From the NCBI RefSeq assembly GCF_003946645.1, contig NZ_RHOU01000003.1, forward strand, positions 62,001 through 126,000: DNA of 64,000 nucleotides, given 5' to 3'. The position numbers and the translations under genes are program-made. Source of the DNA: Lapidilactobacillus wuchangensis. Lineage in GTDB: Bacteria > Bacillota > Bacilli > Lactobacillales > Lactobacillaceae. Under the pieces are notes generated by a model. It was not told the origin of the DNA, ran no database searches, and saw only the letters and a program-made list of their open reading frames with translations. Positions 45,760 to 53,254 of this stretch are shown here, in pieces. The number at the start of each line of letters is the position of its first letter. The first letter of the stretch is position 1.

Positions 45760-46881
45760 CTAAACGATTGGTGCCCGTAAACTATAACCAACACCCGCTG
45801 GCAAATACAAGGCATAGTGACTATTAGCTGGTATGCGAATCCAGCCCAAACCTGAAATAACTAAATCTTGAGGTTGATGGGTCTGGAATTCATGCCGGCG
45901 AAAATCTGGCAAATTCTTCGGGTCAGCTGGTGGCGTGAGTAACTCACCGGCATGACGTTGATAGAAATCATCAGCCGTGGCAGTTTTTGTGCGATGTACT
46001 AACAGCTGGTTCTCCACGTAAACCACTAAACTACTGCGCTTACCAGAAAGATAATCTAAGCGCGCCAAAGCCCCTAAGAAAAGTGTTTGTGGCGGTGTTA
46101 ATTGAAATACCTTGGGCCGAATTTCAGTTTGGGGACTAATGTAATGCAATTCATCCTTCGCCAAAAAATGAGCCATTTGGGTGCCATTGATGATCCCCGG
46201 CGTGTCGATGATACTCTGACCATCAGCTAAGGGAATCTGAATTTGGTCCAGCGTTGTCCCCGGAAATTGTGAGGTCGTAATTAAATCACCAGCACCGGCG
46301 GTACTTTTAATAATGGCATTAATTAACGTTGATTTACCAACATTCGTTGTGCCGACCACATAAACATCTCGATGCTGACGATATTTCTCAATTGTGGCCA
46401 ATAATTCATCTAATTGGTAGTTTTTCTTAGCACTCGTTAAGATTGTCGCGACTGGATGTAGTCCTTGTTGGGCAGCCTGCTGCTCTAACCAGTTACGCAC
46501 TCGCGAGCGATGGACACTCTTCGGCAATAAATCAGCCTTATTCCCAACTAATAAAATGGGATTTTCACCAACATACCGATGCAAACCGGGAATTACACTG
46601 CCATCAAAATCAAACAAATCAACTACATTGACAATTAAGGCTTTTTTACGACCTAAGCCGTTAAGCAAACGGGTAAATTCATCGTCGTCAATGGCAATGT
46701 CAGCAATTTCGTTATAGTGCCGCAACCGGAAACAACGTTGGCAATAAAAAGCAGCATTATCGTCAGCCAATTGTTTCTTCAGTGAAGCAGCAGGAATATA
46801 ACCAGCTTGCTGGGAATCATCACTTTGCAATTTGGCACCGCAGCCAATACAGTAAAGTGCTTCGTTATTCGTATTCGTCAT
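45760..46881 (-). CDS. yqeH: Ribosome biogenesis GTPase YqeH
   Basis: A circularly permuted GTPase needed for 30S assembly. 373 residues: an N-terminal zinc finger (CIGCGAKLQSDD and CQRCFRLRH), then G4 LVGNKADLLPKS, G5 TSAKKNYQLDELL, G1 VVGTTNVGKSTLINAII, G3 IDTPGI, and a C-terminal RNA-binding part. The G4-G5-G1-G3 order is diagnostic. It directly follows yqeG. Confidence 0.96.
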   Translation of the reverse strand: MTNTNNEALYCIGCGAKLQSDDSQQAGYIPAASLKKQLADDNAAFYCQRCFRLRHYNEIADIAIDDDEFTRLLNGLGRKKALIVNVVDLFDFDGSVIPGLHRYVGENPILLVGNKADLLPKSVHRSRVRNWLEQQAAQQGLHPVATILTSAKKNYQLDELLATIEKYRQHRDVYVVGTTNVGKSTLINAIIKSTAGAGDLITTSQFPGTTLDQIQIPLADGQSIIDTPGIINGTQMAHFLAKDELHYISPQTEIRPKVFQLTPPQTLFLGALARLDYLSGKRSSLVVYVENQLLVHRTKTATADDFYQRHAGELLTPPADPKNLPDFRRHEFQTHQPQDLVISGLGWIRIPANSHYALYLPAGVGYSLRAPIV

Positions 46882-47406
46882 TTAGTTCATTTTCTCCTGC
46901 CATTGCAAATTTGGGTTCTTACGATAATATTGTTTCATAATAATGCCTTCCATGAAGCGGCTAAAATGCGTAATGCGACTGTCAGTTTCAACCAGTGGCT
47001 TCACCATAACTGTTCGCACCCCAGCCAAATGTCCAGCTTGAATATCAGTCAACAACTGATCGCCAACCATAATTGTTTGCTGTGGATTTAAGTCGAATTT
47101 CTTCAACGCCTGCTTAATGCCAAAAGGTAATGGCTTCTTAGCGCTATGAATAAAAGGAATTTGCAAATCAGCCACAGCTCGGGCCACACGACGCTGATTA
47201 TTATTGGAAACAACAATTACTTGAATGTGACTCTGAGCCATTAAATCCAGCCACTGCCGCAACTGATTGGAAGATTGCGGCTCATGCCAAGCAATCAAAG
47301 TATTATCCAAATCTGTCAATATTGTATTAATTTGATGACGTTTTAAGTCAACTGGCTGTAACGCATAAATACTAGTTAACAACCAATCTGGTTTAAAGAA
47401 AGCCAT
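46882..47406 (-). CDS. yqeG: HAD-superfamily phosphatase YqeG
   Basis: A 174-residue HAD-IIIA phosphatase: DLDNTLIAWHEP (motif I), VIVVSNNNQRRVARAV (motif II), AKKPLPFGIKQALKKF (motif III Lys) and MVGDQLLTDIQAGHLAGVRT (motif IV). Family members are linked to phosphatidylglycerophosphate or other phosphate esters; substrate here is open. It starts the conserved yqeGH-yhbY-nadD-yqeK-rsfS block, with its own promoter upstream. Confidence 0.93.
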   Translation of the reverse strand: MAFFKPDWLLTSIYALQPVDLKRHQINTILTDLDNTLIAWHEPQSSNQLRQWLDLMAQSHIQVIVVSNNNQRRVARAVADLQIPFIHSAKKPLPFGIKQALKKFDLNPQQTIMVGDQLLTDIQAGHLAGVRTVMVKPLVETDSRITHFSRFMEGIIMKQYYRKNPNLQWQEKMN

Positions 47407-47432
47407 AGTTCACCTCATTTTTATCTCTTTCC

Positions 47433-47461
47433 ATTATAAAGCCCAGTGCCGTAAACCACAA
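47433..47461 (-). promoter_or_regulatory. Promoter of the yqeG operon
   Basis: Minus-strand -10 TATAAT (47433-47438), 17-bp spacer, -35 TTGTGG (47456-47461). An R2 repeat begins only 2-3 bp upstream of the -35 box. Confidence 0.72.
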
Positions 47462-47463
47462 GC

Positions 47464-47583
47464 AGAGTGTGAGGGATGCCGGTCCTTTGGCGTAGGGTAA
47501 TTTCAAATAATTGATTGAGCGGCACAGCCGATCGAGCAATTATTTAAATTAACCATAGCCATTTGGCATCCCGAACACGTTTC
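47464..47583 (+). repeat. R2 hairpin repeat, copy 5
   Basis: AGAGTGTGAGGGATGCC at one end and GGCATCCCGAACACGTTTC at the other. Outer stem GGGATGCC/GGCATCCC, middle AAATAATTG/CAATTATTT, apex CGGC-ACA-GCCG. It abuts the yqeG promoter and is followed in tandem by copy 6. Confidence 0.83.
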
Positions 47584-47587
47584 ATCT

Positions 47588-47708
47588 AGAGTGTGGGGGC
47601 GGTGGTTTTTTGGCGTAGTACAATTTCAAATATTTGCAGGAGCGGTGATAACCGATCGAGCAAATAATTAAGTTAATCATAGCCAGCTGCAGCTTCGAAC
47701 ACGTTTCA
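47588..47708 (+). repeat. R2 hairpin repeat, copy 6 (partly decayed)
   Basis: Starts AGAGTGTGGGGGCGGTGG with TTTTTTGGCGTAG, ends GAACACGTTTCAGC. The middle stem and apex (CGGT...ACCG) are kept but the outer right side (CTGCAGCTTC) no longer pairs well. Confidence 0.72.
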
Positions 47709-47740
47709 GCACTGCAAATAGTCGAACCAGGTGTGGTCTT

Positions 47741-48360
47741 AAAACAGAACTGGTTCTGACTCCATTCCGGGCTTGCTGGTTGTGGAACGCGGCCGGCATC
47801 GATTTGAACCAATTAAAGACCAAATTGTTTCAAATACGAGCCTTATACTAAGCGATAAATCGCTAAGTATAATTTGGCGGCTGACAACCACGCCCTCCAT
47901 TCCGTCTGGAGTTGAGTTAGAGCGTTTACCTGTTGTTAGTGGTTAAGGCAATTGTTGCAGGACTGTGCAGATTGATTTGGATTGTCGACACAACTGAACA
48001 GTACCTGGCAAAAATCTGTCTGACATTGTCCTCAATCCAATTACCGAAAACTTGTCAAACAGGATGATTAATTGATATCAATCTGCTTTTCTAAATAGCA
48101 GCGCTCAATTCCATTCGATTATTCAGGTGGTTCCGCAATCTTACAATGACTGCCTTGATTACTGGCAAAAATAAAGCGCACCATCTCAACTCCAGACGAC
48201 GTGGAGGGATCTTGGCGTCAGCCGCCAAATTGTTCTTAGTGGCTCTGCCACTTAGAACAAGGCTTGTATTTGAGATTGTTGCAAAGCAATAAGCTCAAAT
48301 CAATGCCGGCAGCGTTCCACGCCAAGCAGCCCGGAACAGGGTCAAACGCCATTCTGTTTT
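47741..48360. repeat. R1 structured repeat unit, locus G (most complete)
   Basis: The left arm at 47741-47915 has outer stem TGGTTGT/ACAACCA, hairpin A TTTGAA/TTCAAA and hairpin B TATACT/AGTATA with the A/A mismatch. The central hairpin at 48014-48063 is partly decayed. The right inverted arm at 48187-48360 has outer stem TTGGCGT/ACGCCAA and hairpin B GTTCTTAGTGGC/GCCACTTAGAAC. It lies in the divergent gap between yqeG and the oxidoreductase gene, after the R2 tandem. Confidence 0.87.
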
Positions 48361-48443
48361 TAACTGATATCAAAGCTTCAAATCAAGTCATCAGTCAAAG
48401 TACTCAAACCAGTTTTTTTAGCACTAGTCGCCTATAATTAAAG

Positions 48444-48460
48444 TAGACTATGATAATCTA
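48444..48460. promoter_or_regulatory. Near-palindrome upstream of the oxidoreductase gene
   Basis: TAGACTATGATAATCTA is a 17-bp imperfect palindrome about 40 bp before the start codon and just after a TATAAT box at 48433-48438. It could be an operator. The -35 region is not convincing. Confidence 0.4.
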
Positions 48461-48499
48461 GCATTAATTAATAATCACTAGTGAAAGGATCGTTGTCTG

Positions 48500-49435
48500 A
48501 TGAAGAGTTTTGGATTTACAAATTATGGTGGTCCCGACGTGATTCAAGAATTTGAACGGGACATCCCCACGCCGAAAACCAATCAAGTATTGATCAAAGT
48601 AGCGGCTTTCGCCATTAATCCTTATGAAGGTTATTTGCGCCAAGGGCAATTTAGCAATGGCCAGCCGCTAACCGCACCTTTTTATTTAGGATCTGATTTA
48701 GTGGGACAAATTGTGGCGGTTGATCCTAGTGTCACTGATTATCAGGTCGGTGATTGGGTCATTAATCATCGGGCCAAAAGTGGTTATAGTCAATATGTGA
48801 CGGCCAGTACGAATAAAATTATGCGACGGCCACTAACTCTGCCAGTGCCAATTGCGGCTAGTCTGCCAACAACAGGAATTGCAGCGTACAATGCTTGGTA
48901 CCATTTTGCCAACATTAAACCGACTGATCAAATTGCCATCATTGGTGTTACTGGCGGTGTGGGCTCATTGCTGGCCCAAATCGCCCTCTATAATCACCAA
49001 CAAGTGCTGGGGATTGCTAATCATCGCCACGAAAAAGTCGCCCATGAATTAGGCGTGCAAAACTTTCTCGCCTATGATCAGCTCCCTAGCGACACTAGCT
49101 GGCAGCACCAACAAACCGTTGTCTTCAACACGCTCCTTGGTGGTCATGATCATGGCTTAGCGAACCAATTATTGGCGCCGAAGAGTCAACTGATTTGTTT
49201 TAATGACAATGATATTCAATTGACTGCACCTGCTGCTGAGAAAATTACGATTCATTATCGCGGCGCGGCAACTGATCATGAAACCTTTGAATTTTGGACT
49301 AAATATTTAGCCGAACGAAGCTTACAAATCGCCATTGACCAAGTTCGACCAGCCACTTTGGCCAATGTCCGCGATGCTCACGCCAGCTTAACCAAGCCTC
49401 ATTTTGGCAAGCAAGTTTTGACCTGGGCTGACTAA
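48500..49435 (+). CDS. NADPH:quinone reductase-like oxidoreductase (MDR family)
   Basis: A 311-residue medium-chain dehydrogenase/reductase without the structural or catalytic zinc ligands. N-terminal GroES-like domain (SFGFTNYGGPDVIQEFERDI; FAINPYEGYLRQG; LGSDLVGQIVAVD) and a Rossmann domain with AIIGVTGGVGSLLAQIAL. It probably reduces quinones or enals with NADPH. GAAAGGA precedes the ATG, and a terminator follows. Single gene, divergent from yqeG. Confidence 0.88.
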   Translation: MKSFGFTNYGGPDVIQEFERDIPTPKTNQVLIKVAAFAINPYEGYLRQGQFSNGQPLTAPFYLGSDLVGQIVAVDPSVTDYQVGDWVINHRAKSGYSQYVTASTNKIMRRPLTLPVPIAASLPTTGIAAYNAWYHFANIKPTDQIAIIGVTGGVGSLLAQIALYNHQQVLGIANHRHEKVAHELGVQNFLAYDQLPSDTSWQHQQTVVFNTLLGGHDHGLANQLLAPKSQLICFNDNDIQLTAPAAEKITIHYRGAATDHETFEFWTKYLAERSLQIAIDQVRPATLANVRDAHASLTKPHFGKQVLTWAD

Positions 49436-49445
49436 GTTTAAATAA

Positions 49446-49495
49446 AAAGTCTTGGACCTACTCGAAAGAGCCTGGTCGCAAGACTTTTATTTTTA
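49446..49495 (+). terminator. Bidirectional terminator between oxidoreductase and esterase genes
   Basis: AAAAGTCTTG...GACC pairs with GGTC...CAAGACTTTT around CTC-GAAA-GAG, with A and T runs on either side. It serves two convergent genes. Confidence 0.88.
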
Positions 49496-49503
49496 ACAAA
49501 TTG

Positions 49504-50253
49504 CTATTTGCTGGGGTTTAACTGCTGATAACGTTGATTCAACCACTGTAAAGCTACTGGCAAATACGTATCCCAGAATTCCCAATTATGGGTGCCCGTT
49601 TGTTCACGATAATCAAGTTTATCTAAATATTGCCGCCCAAAAGTATGGAAACTACGATTATCGGCTAATAAAGAATCATTGGTGCCAATAAATTGTAATA
49701 ACGGCAAATGCGAAACTTCTTGATTTGCCAACAAATTTAGTAAATTGGCTGAACTGTTCTGGAATTTAGCCTGACTACCAAAAACATGATCCAACAAAGC
49801 TGACTCCTCTGACCACGATTGATTCAAATCCAAGCAGCCAGACAAACTGACTGCAGCACCGTAGCGCTCAGGGTAAGTTAGGGCCAGTTTAAGGGCACCG
49901 TAACCACCCATTGATAAACCAGCGGCAAAAGTCGTTGTCCGTGTCAGCGGCCAATTAAACCAAGTTCGCAAGAATTGTGGCAATTCAGTAGTTAAATATT
50001 GCCAGTAACGCTCACCTGCAGGTAAATCATGATAGAAACTACGGCCAGCATCAGGCATAACAATTGCAAAAGGCAAGTCTTCGGCGTAACGTGCTAAAGA
50101 ACTCATCGTTAACCAAGCTGAAGCATCATCTGATAAACCATGTAATAAGAACAGTACTGGTTGCTTTTCAAGTCGTTTTTTAGGTAAAAGAATCTTAACT
50201 TGAGTTTGTTTATTTAAACTCGTTGAGAGTATGGTAAATGTGGCAATCGACAT
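49504..50253 (-). CDS. Esterase of the EstA/esterase D-like family
   Basis: A 249-residue alpha/beta hydrolase resembling lactic acid bacterial tributyrin esterases. Oxyanion-region LLHGLSDDASAW, the nucleophile elbow GLSMGGYGALKLA, a likely acid in FIGTNDSLLADN, and the His in GTHNWEFWDTYLP. No signal peptide. The start at 50253 (second of two ATGs) follows GGAG by 7 nt; a longer frame upstream lacks a ribosome site. Confidence 0.9.
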   Translation of the reverse strand: MSIATFTILSTSLNKQTQVKILLPKKRLEKQPVLFLLHGLSDDASAWLTMSSLARYAEDLPFAIVMPDAGRSFYHDLPAGERYWQYLTTELPQFLRTWFNWPLTRTTTFAAGLSMGGYGALKLALTYPERYGAAVSLSGCLDLNQSWSEESALLDHVFGSQAKFQNSSANLLNLLANQEVSHLPLLQFIGTNDSLLADNRSFHTFGRQYLDKLDYREQTGTHNWEFWDTYLPVALQWLNQRYQQLNPSK

Positions 50254-50514
50254 CATATCACTCCAATCCACAGTAAGTATAGCATAACTAGCAGCAGCCC
50301 TGTACAAAACACAGTCAAATTGGCTGCTAATCTACTTCAAACTAATTTTAGATCAAACCCATCATGGCAATCATTATTTTTGTCAGCTTATTTTCTTAGT
50401 AGCTAAAGATTGAATTAGGTTCTCCTAAGAACTATAATCTTAACGAGCGTATTATTTCTGATTTTTTGGTGTCAGTTTATAATTAGATTAAATATTAAAT
50501 GGGAGTCGATTATT

Positions 50515-51933
50515 ATGGCAAAACAAGCAATAGATTTACATGGTAAAGCCTACCAACGGATGGCCTTTATTTGGACCCTGCTGGCTGGCACATTCACCAT
50601 GTCAATTAGTCAGTCGTCACTATCAACGGCCTATCCAACTTTGATGAAATACTTTAATGTCCCAGCCTCGACCATTCAATGGTTAACAACTGGTTTTATG
50701 TTAGTGATGGTTGTGATGATGCCCGTCAGTCCTTGGTTGTTAAATAATTTACGCTTTCCAACTTTATTTATCAGCATGTTGGCGCTCTTCGACATCGGCA
50801 CCCTGATCATTTTCTTGGCACCGAACTTTCCTTTAATGATGCTGGGCCGAGTCATGGAAGCCATGGCAGTTGGCATCATGTTTCCTTCCTATCAAACGGT
50901 CATGTTACGGATCACCCCGGAAGAAAAACGAGGCGCAGTCATGGGCTTTGCCGGTTTAGTAATGGGTTCAGCCTTAGCGATTGGGCCGATTATTTCTGGC
51001 ATTATTTTAAAGTACACGACTTGGCAAGGATTATTCGTGGTCTTTATGGTCATTATCACTTTGGTTCTGTTGCTCTCGTTTAAGACCATTAAAGACGTCA
51101 TGCCTCAGAAGAAATCGCCGCTTGATTATCAATCTGTTTTTGGTAGTCTCGGCTTTATCGGGATGCTATATGTGGTTAATCAAATCGGCACTAAAAATGT
51201 CAATTGGGCGGCCATGACGGCACTGCTGATTGCTAGTATCCTGGCCGTCGTCTACTTTGTTTGGCGGCAATTCCACGTGGCTCATCCGCTATTAGACTTA
51301 CGGGTGCTCCAAAACTTAAACTATGATTTAGCTGTTTTACTAACTGGGGCATCTTACATTGCCTTGATTGTGGTCACCATTATCTTCCCGCTTTATTACC
51401 AAACCGTCCTGGGATTGTCACCCTTCGCTTCAGGAATGGCTTTAGTTCCTGGCGCCGTGGTTTTAAGTATTCTCAATCCAGTGACTGGGCATCTCGCTGA
51501 TAAAATTGGCTTTAAAGCCACCATGCTAATCGGCATGGGCATGATTGTACTGGGCTGGGCCCTACTAGTCTTCATCCCTGGTCAGCAATCGCTAATCACC
51601 ATGATCTTAATTGCGGCGTTAATTGAAGGTGGTAATGCCTTCGTGATGATGCCGGCGGTTACGTTAGGCGCGAATTCGCTGCCTGATCAACTGATTTCAC
51701 ACGGAACGGCCGTCATTACCACCGTCCGCCAGATTCTCGGTTCTGCTGGTGTCGCTGCGGCAACGCTGGTCTTGGCCATTAGCACCGCTCATCACCAGAC
51801 GCTGGGCAAAGTCGCCGCTGATTTAGCCGGTTATCACGCCGTCTTCGTAACCTTCTTGGTTGTGGCCGTGATCGGCTTTATCTTCGCCGTTTGTCTGAAA
51901 AATACTCAGGCCAGTCAACCTGAAAAAGATTAA
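50515..51933 (+). CDS. MFS transporter, DHA2 (14-TM) multidrug efflux type
   Basis: A 472-residue drug:proton antiporter family protein with about 14 membrane segments. Family motifs include QSSLSTAYPTLMKYFNVPAS near the first helix, LGRVMEAMAVGIMFPSYQTV, and motif C-like GLVMGSALAIGPIISGIIL. Related pumps export cationic drugs, bile salts or dyes; the substrate is unknown. GGGAG lies 9 nt before the ATG. Single gene, ending at a strong shared terminator. Confidence 0.9.
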   Translation: MAKQAIDLHGKAYQRMAFIWTLLAGTFTMSISQSSLSTAYPTLMKYFNVPASTIQWLTTGFMLVMVVMMPVSPWLLNNLRFPTLFISMLALFDIGTLIIFLAPNFPLMMLGRVMEAMAVGIMFPSYQTVMLRITPEEKRGAVMGFAGLVMGSALAIGPIISGIILKYTTWQGLFVVFMVIITLVLLLSFKTIKDVMPQKKSPLDYQSVFGSLGFIGMLYVVNQIGTKNVNWAAMTALLIASILAVVYFVWRQFHVAHPLLDLRVLQNLNYDLAVLLTGASYIALIVVTIIFPLYYQTVLGLSPFASGMALVPGAVVLSILNPVTGHLADKIGFKATMLIGMGMIVLGWALLVFIPGQQSLITMILIAALIEGGNAFVMMPAVTLGANSLPDQLISHGTAVITTVRQILGSAGVAAATLVLAISTAHHQTLGKVAADLAGYHAVFVTFLVVAVIGFIFAVCLKNTQASQPEKD

Positions 51934-51942
51934 CGAACGCAC

Positions 51943-51993
51943 AAAAAAAGTTTCTGAACCGCGAGCAATTAAGCGGTTCAGAAACTTTTTTTG
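51943..51993. terminator. Bidirectional terminator between the MFS and GNAT genes
   Basis: AAAAAAAGTTTCTGAACCGC pairs perfectly with GCGGTTCAGAAACTTTTTTT across a 10-nt loop. It ends both convergent transcripts. Confidence 0.95.
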
Positions 51994-52004
51994 ATTTTTT
52001 GACT

Positions 52005-52532
52005 TTAATGATTGTTTAAATCGCGGCGCATCAATAAGTCCGTCTGGGGATCTTCGCCTAAAGTAAAGGTATGCTGACCAACTTGGTAGAACCCTAACTT
52101 TTTATAAAAAGCTTGGGCTGGATAGTTACGTTCCCAAACACCCAGCCAAATAAATTCTTTATCAGCTTGCTCGGCTTGGTCCACGGCATGCTGATAAAGC
52201 AAGCGACCTAAGCCATGACGCTTGAATTGCGGCCGAATATAAATGCGTTCGATTTCAAAACCAGTTGCGCCTAATTTTTCTGATTGGGCTTGACCCCAGT
52301 TAACTTTCAAATAGCCGGCCACTTGATCTGCCAGTTGGACAAAGTAAAAAGCCGATTCAGGATTGGCCAGCTCACTAGTTAATTGCTCATTGCTATAAGC
52401 AGTCTCCAGATATTCCGCCAAATCACTAGCCGAATTTTCACTACCAAATGTATCAGCAAAAGTTTCTCGGCTGATCTGCTGTAGCGTGGTTAAATCAGCA
52501 AGTTGAACTTGTTTTAAAACAGGTGTTGTCAT
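52005..52532 (-). CDS. GNAT family N-acetyltransferase
   Basis: A 175-residue acetyltransferase. N-terminal LQQISRETFADTFGSENSAS resembles the spermine/spermidine- and BltD/PaiA-like group; motif A is ERIYIRPQFKRHGLGRLLYQ and then LGVWERNYPAQAFYKKLGF. A polyamine or peptide substrate is possible by resemblance only. AGGAGG precedes the ATG. Confidence 0.88.
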   Translation of the reverse strand: MTTPVLKQVQLADLTTLQQISRETFADTFGSENSASDLAEYLETAYSNEQLTSELANPESAFYFVQLADQVAGYLKVNWGQAQSEKLGATGFEIERIYIRPQFKRHGLGRLLYQHAVDQAEQADKEFIWLGVWERNYPAQAFYKKLGFYQVGQHTFTLGEDPQTDLLMRRDLNNH

Positions 52533-52585
52533 TTCGTACCTCCTAAAAATAATCGACCGGAAATATCAACTTGCTAATATTCCGA

Positions 52586-52622
52586 AATCATTGCACTTTA
52601 GCTAAAGTGCAGTGATTTTTTA
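52586..52622 (+). terminator. Palindrome with plus-strand T tract
   Basis: GCACTTTAGCTAAAGTGC is a perfect 18-bp palindrome inside ATCATT...AGTGAT and is followed by TTTTTT on the plus strand. No plus-strand gene ends here; on the minus strand the tail is only ATGATTTCGG. It may end the upstream minus-strand gene inefficiently or block antisense transcription. Confidence 0.5.
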
Positions 52623-52670
52623 TCTCGTAGTCTCTATTTTAAGCGAGGTTTGCTTAAAATTAAAGGCCGA

Positions 52671-53009
52671 TCAAGAGATTCGTTGCATCATTGCCAACAC
52701 CCGCTGAACATCATTGCCATGAAATTCTAAACTTGTTAGAAACAGCAATTTATCTTGGTCAGTATCTTTGTAGACTAATTGTTCTTCGAGTCCGGGAGCG
52801 CAAATCAATAGTTGGTTATCTGCAGCTAATAACGTTGCCACATCACCAAAAGATTGGTCCAATGAAACCTGCCACGGTAAATTCAACTGGCTGATTCCCG
52901 CTTGCAAGGCCTTCAAGTAGCGTTTGACATTACCATCAAATCTGATTTGCGACGCCATTAAATTGCCTAAAATTGGTTCACTATTAAATACTAAGACTGC
53001 TTTTTTCAT
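52671..53009 (-). CDS. Small protein of unknown function
   Basis: A 112-residue soluble protein, MKKAVLVFNSEPILGNLMAS at the N-terminus, then a helical stretch VKRYLKALQAGISQLNLPWQ, and ADNQLLICAPGLEEQLVYKD. The alternating hydrophobic strands and helices suggest a small alpha/beta fold, loosely like a PTS EIIB or flavodoxin core, but no active-site cysteine loop is seen at the N-terminus and I do not recognise a family. It lies 245 bp upstream of the PTS gene end with separate signals. Its ATG at 53009 lies about 10 nt after a weak GGAG. Confidence 0.7.
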   Translation of the reverse strand: MKKAVLVFNSEPILGNLMASQIRFDGNVKRYLKALQAGISQLNLPWQVSLDQSFGDVATLLAADNQLLICAPGLEEQLVYKDTDQDKLLFLTSLEFHGNDVQRVLAMMQRIS

Positions 53010-53189
53010 GTCCCATCAACTCCATTATTGTGATCTACCGTCATTTTAATCGGTTATGAGCACAGTTACTAGTACTTACTAAAATAAAAGCTCAATTCCT
53101 GTTTATAGCAATCATTAACGTTGAAAATTGTGAATTAATCCAGTGAGTTAAAAAAGTGCCCGCTCATCAACTAAATAATTACCACACAT

Positions 53190-53227
53190 AAAAAACCACC
53201 CTGACTGTTTAAATCGTCAGCGTGGTC
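53190..53227 (-). terminator. Terminator after the PTS permease gene
   Basis: Minus-strand ACCACGCTGAC pairs with GTCAGGGTGGT (one mismatch) and is followed by TTTTTT. Confidence 0.9.
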
Positions 53228-53254
53228 TTCAGCGTTACTTAAAATTATTTTGAA

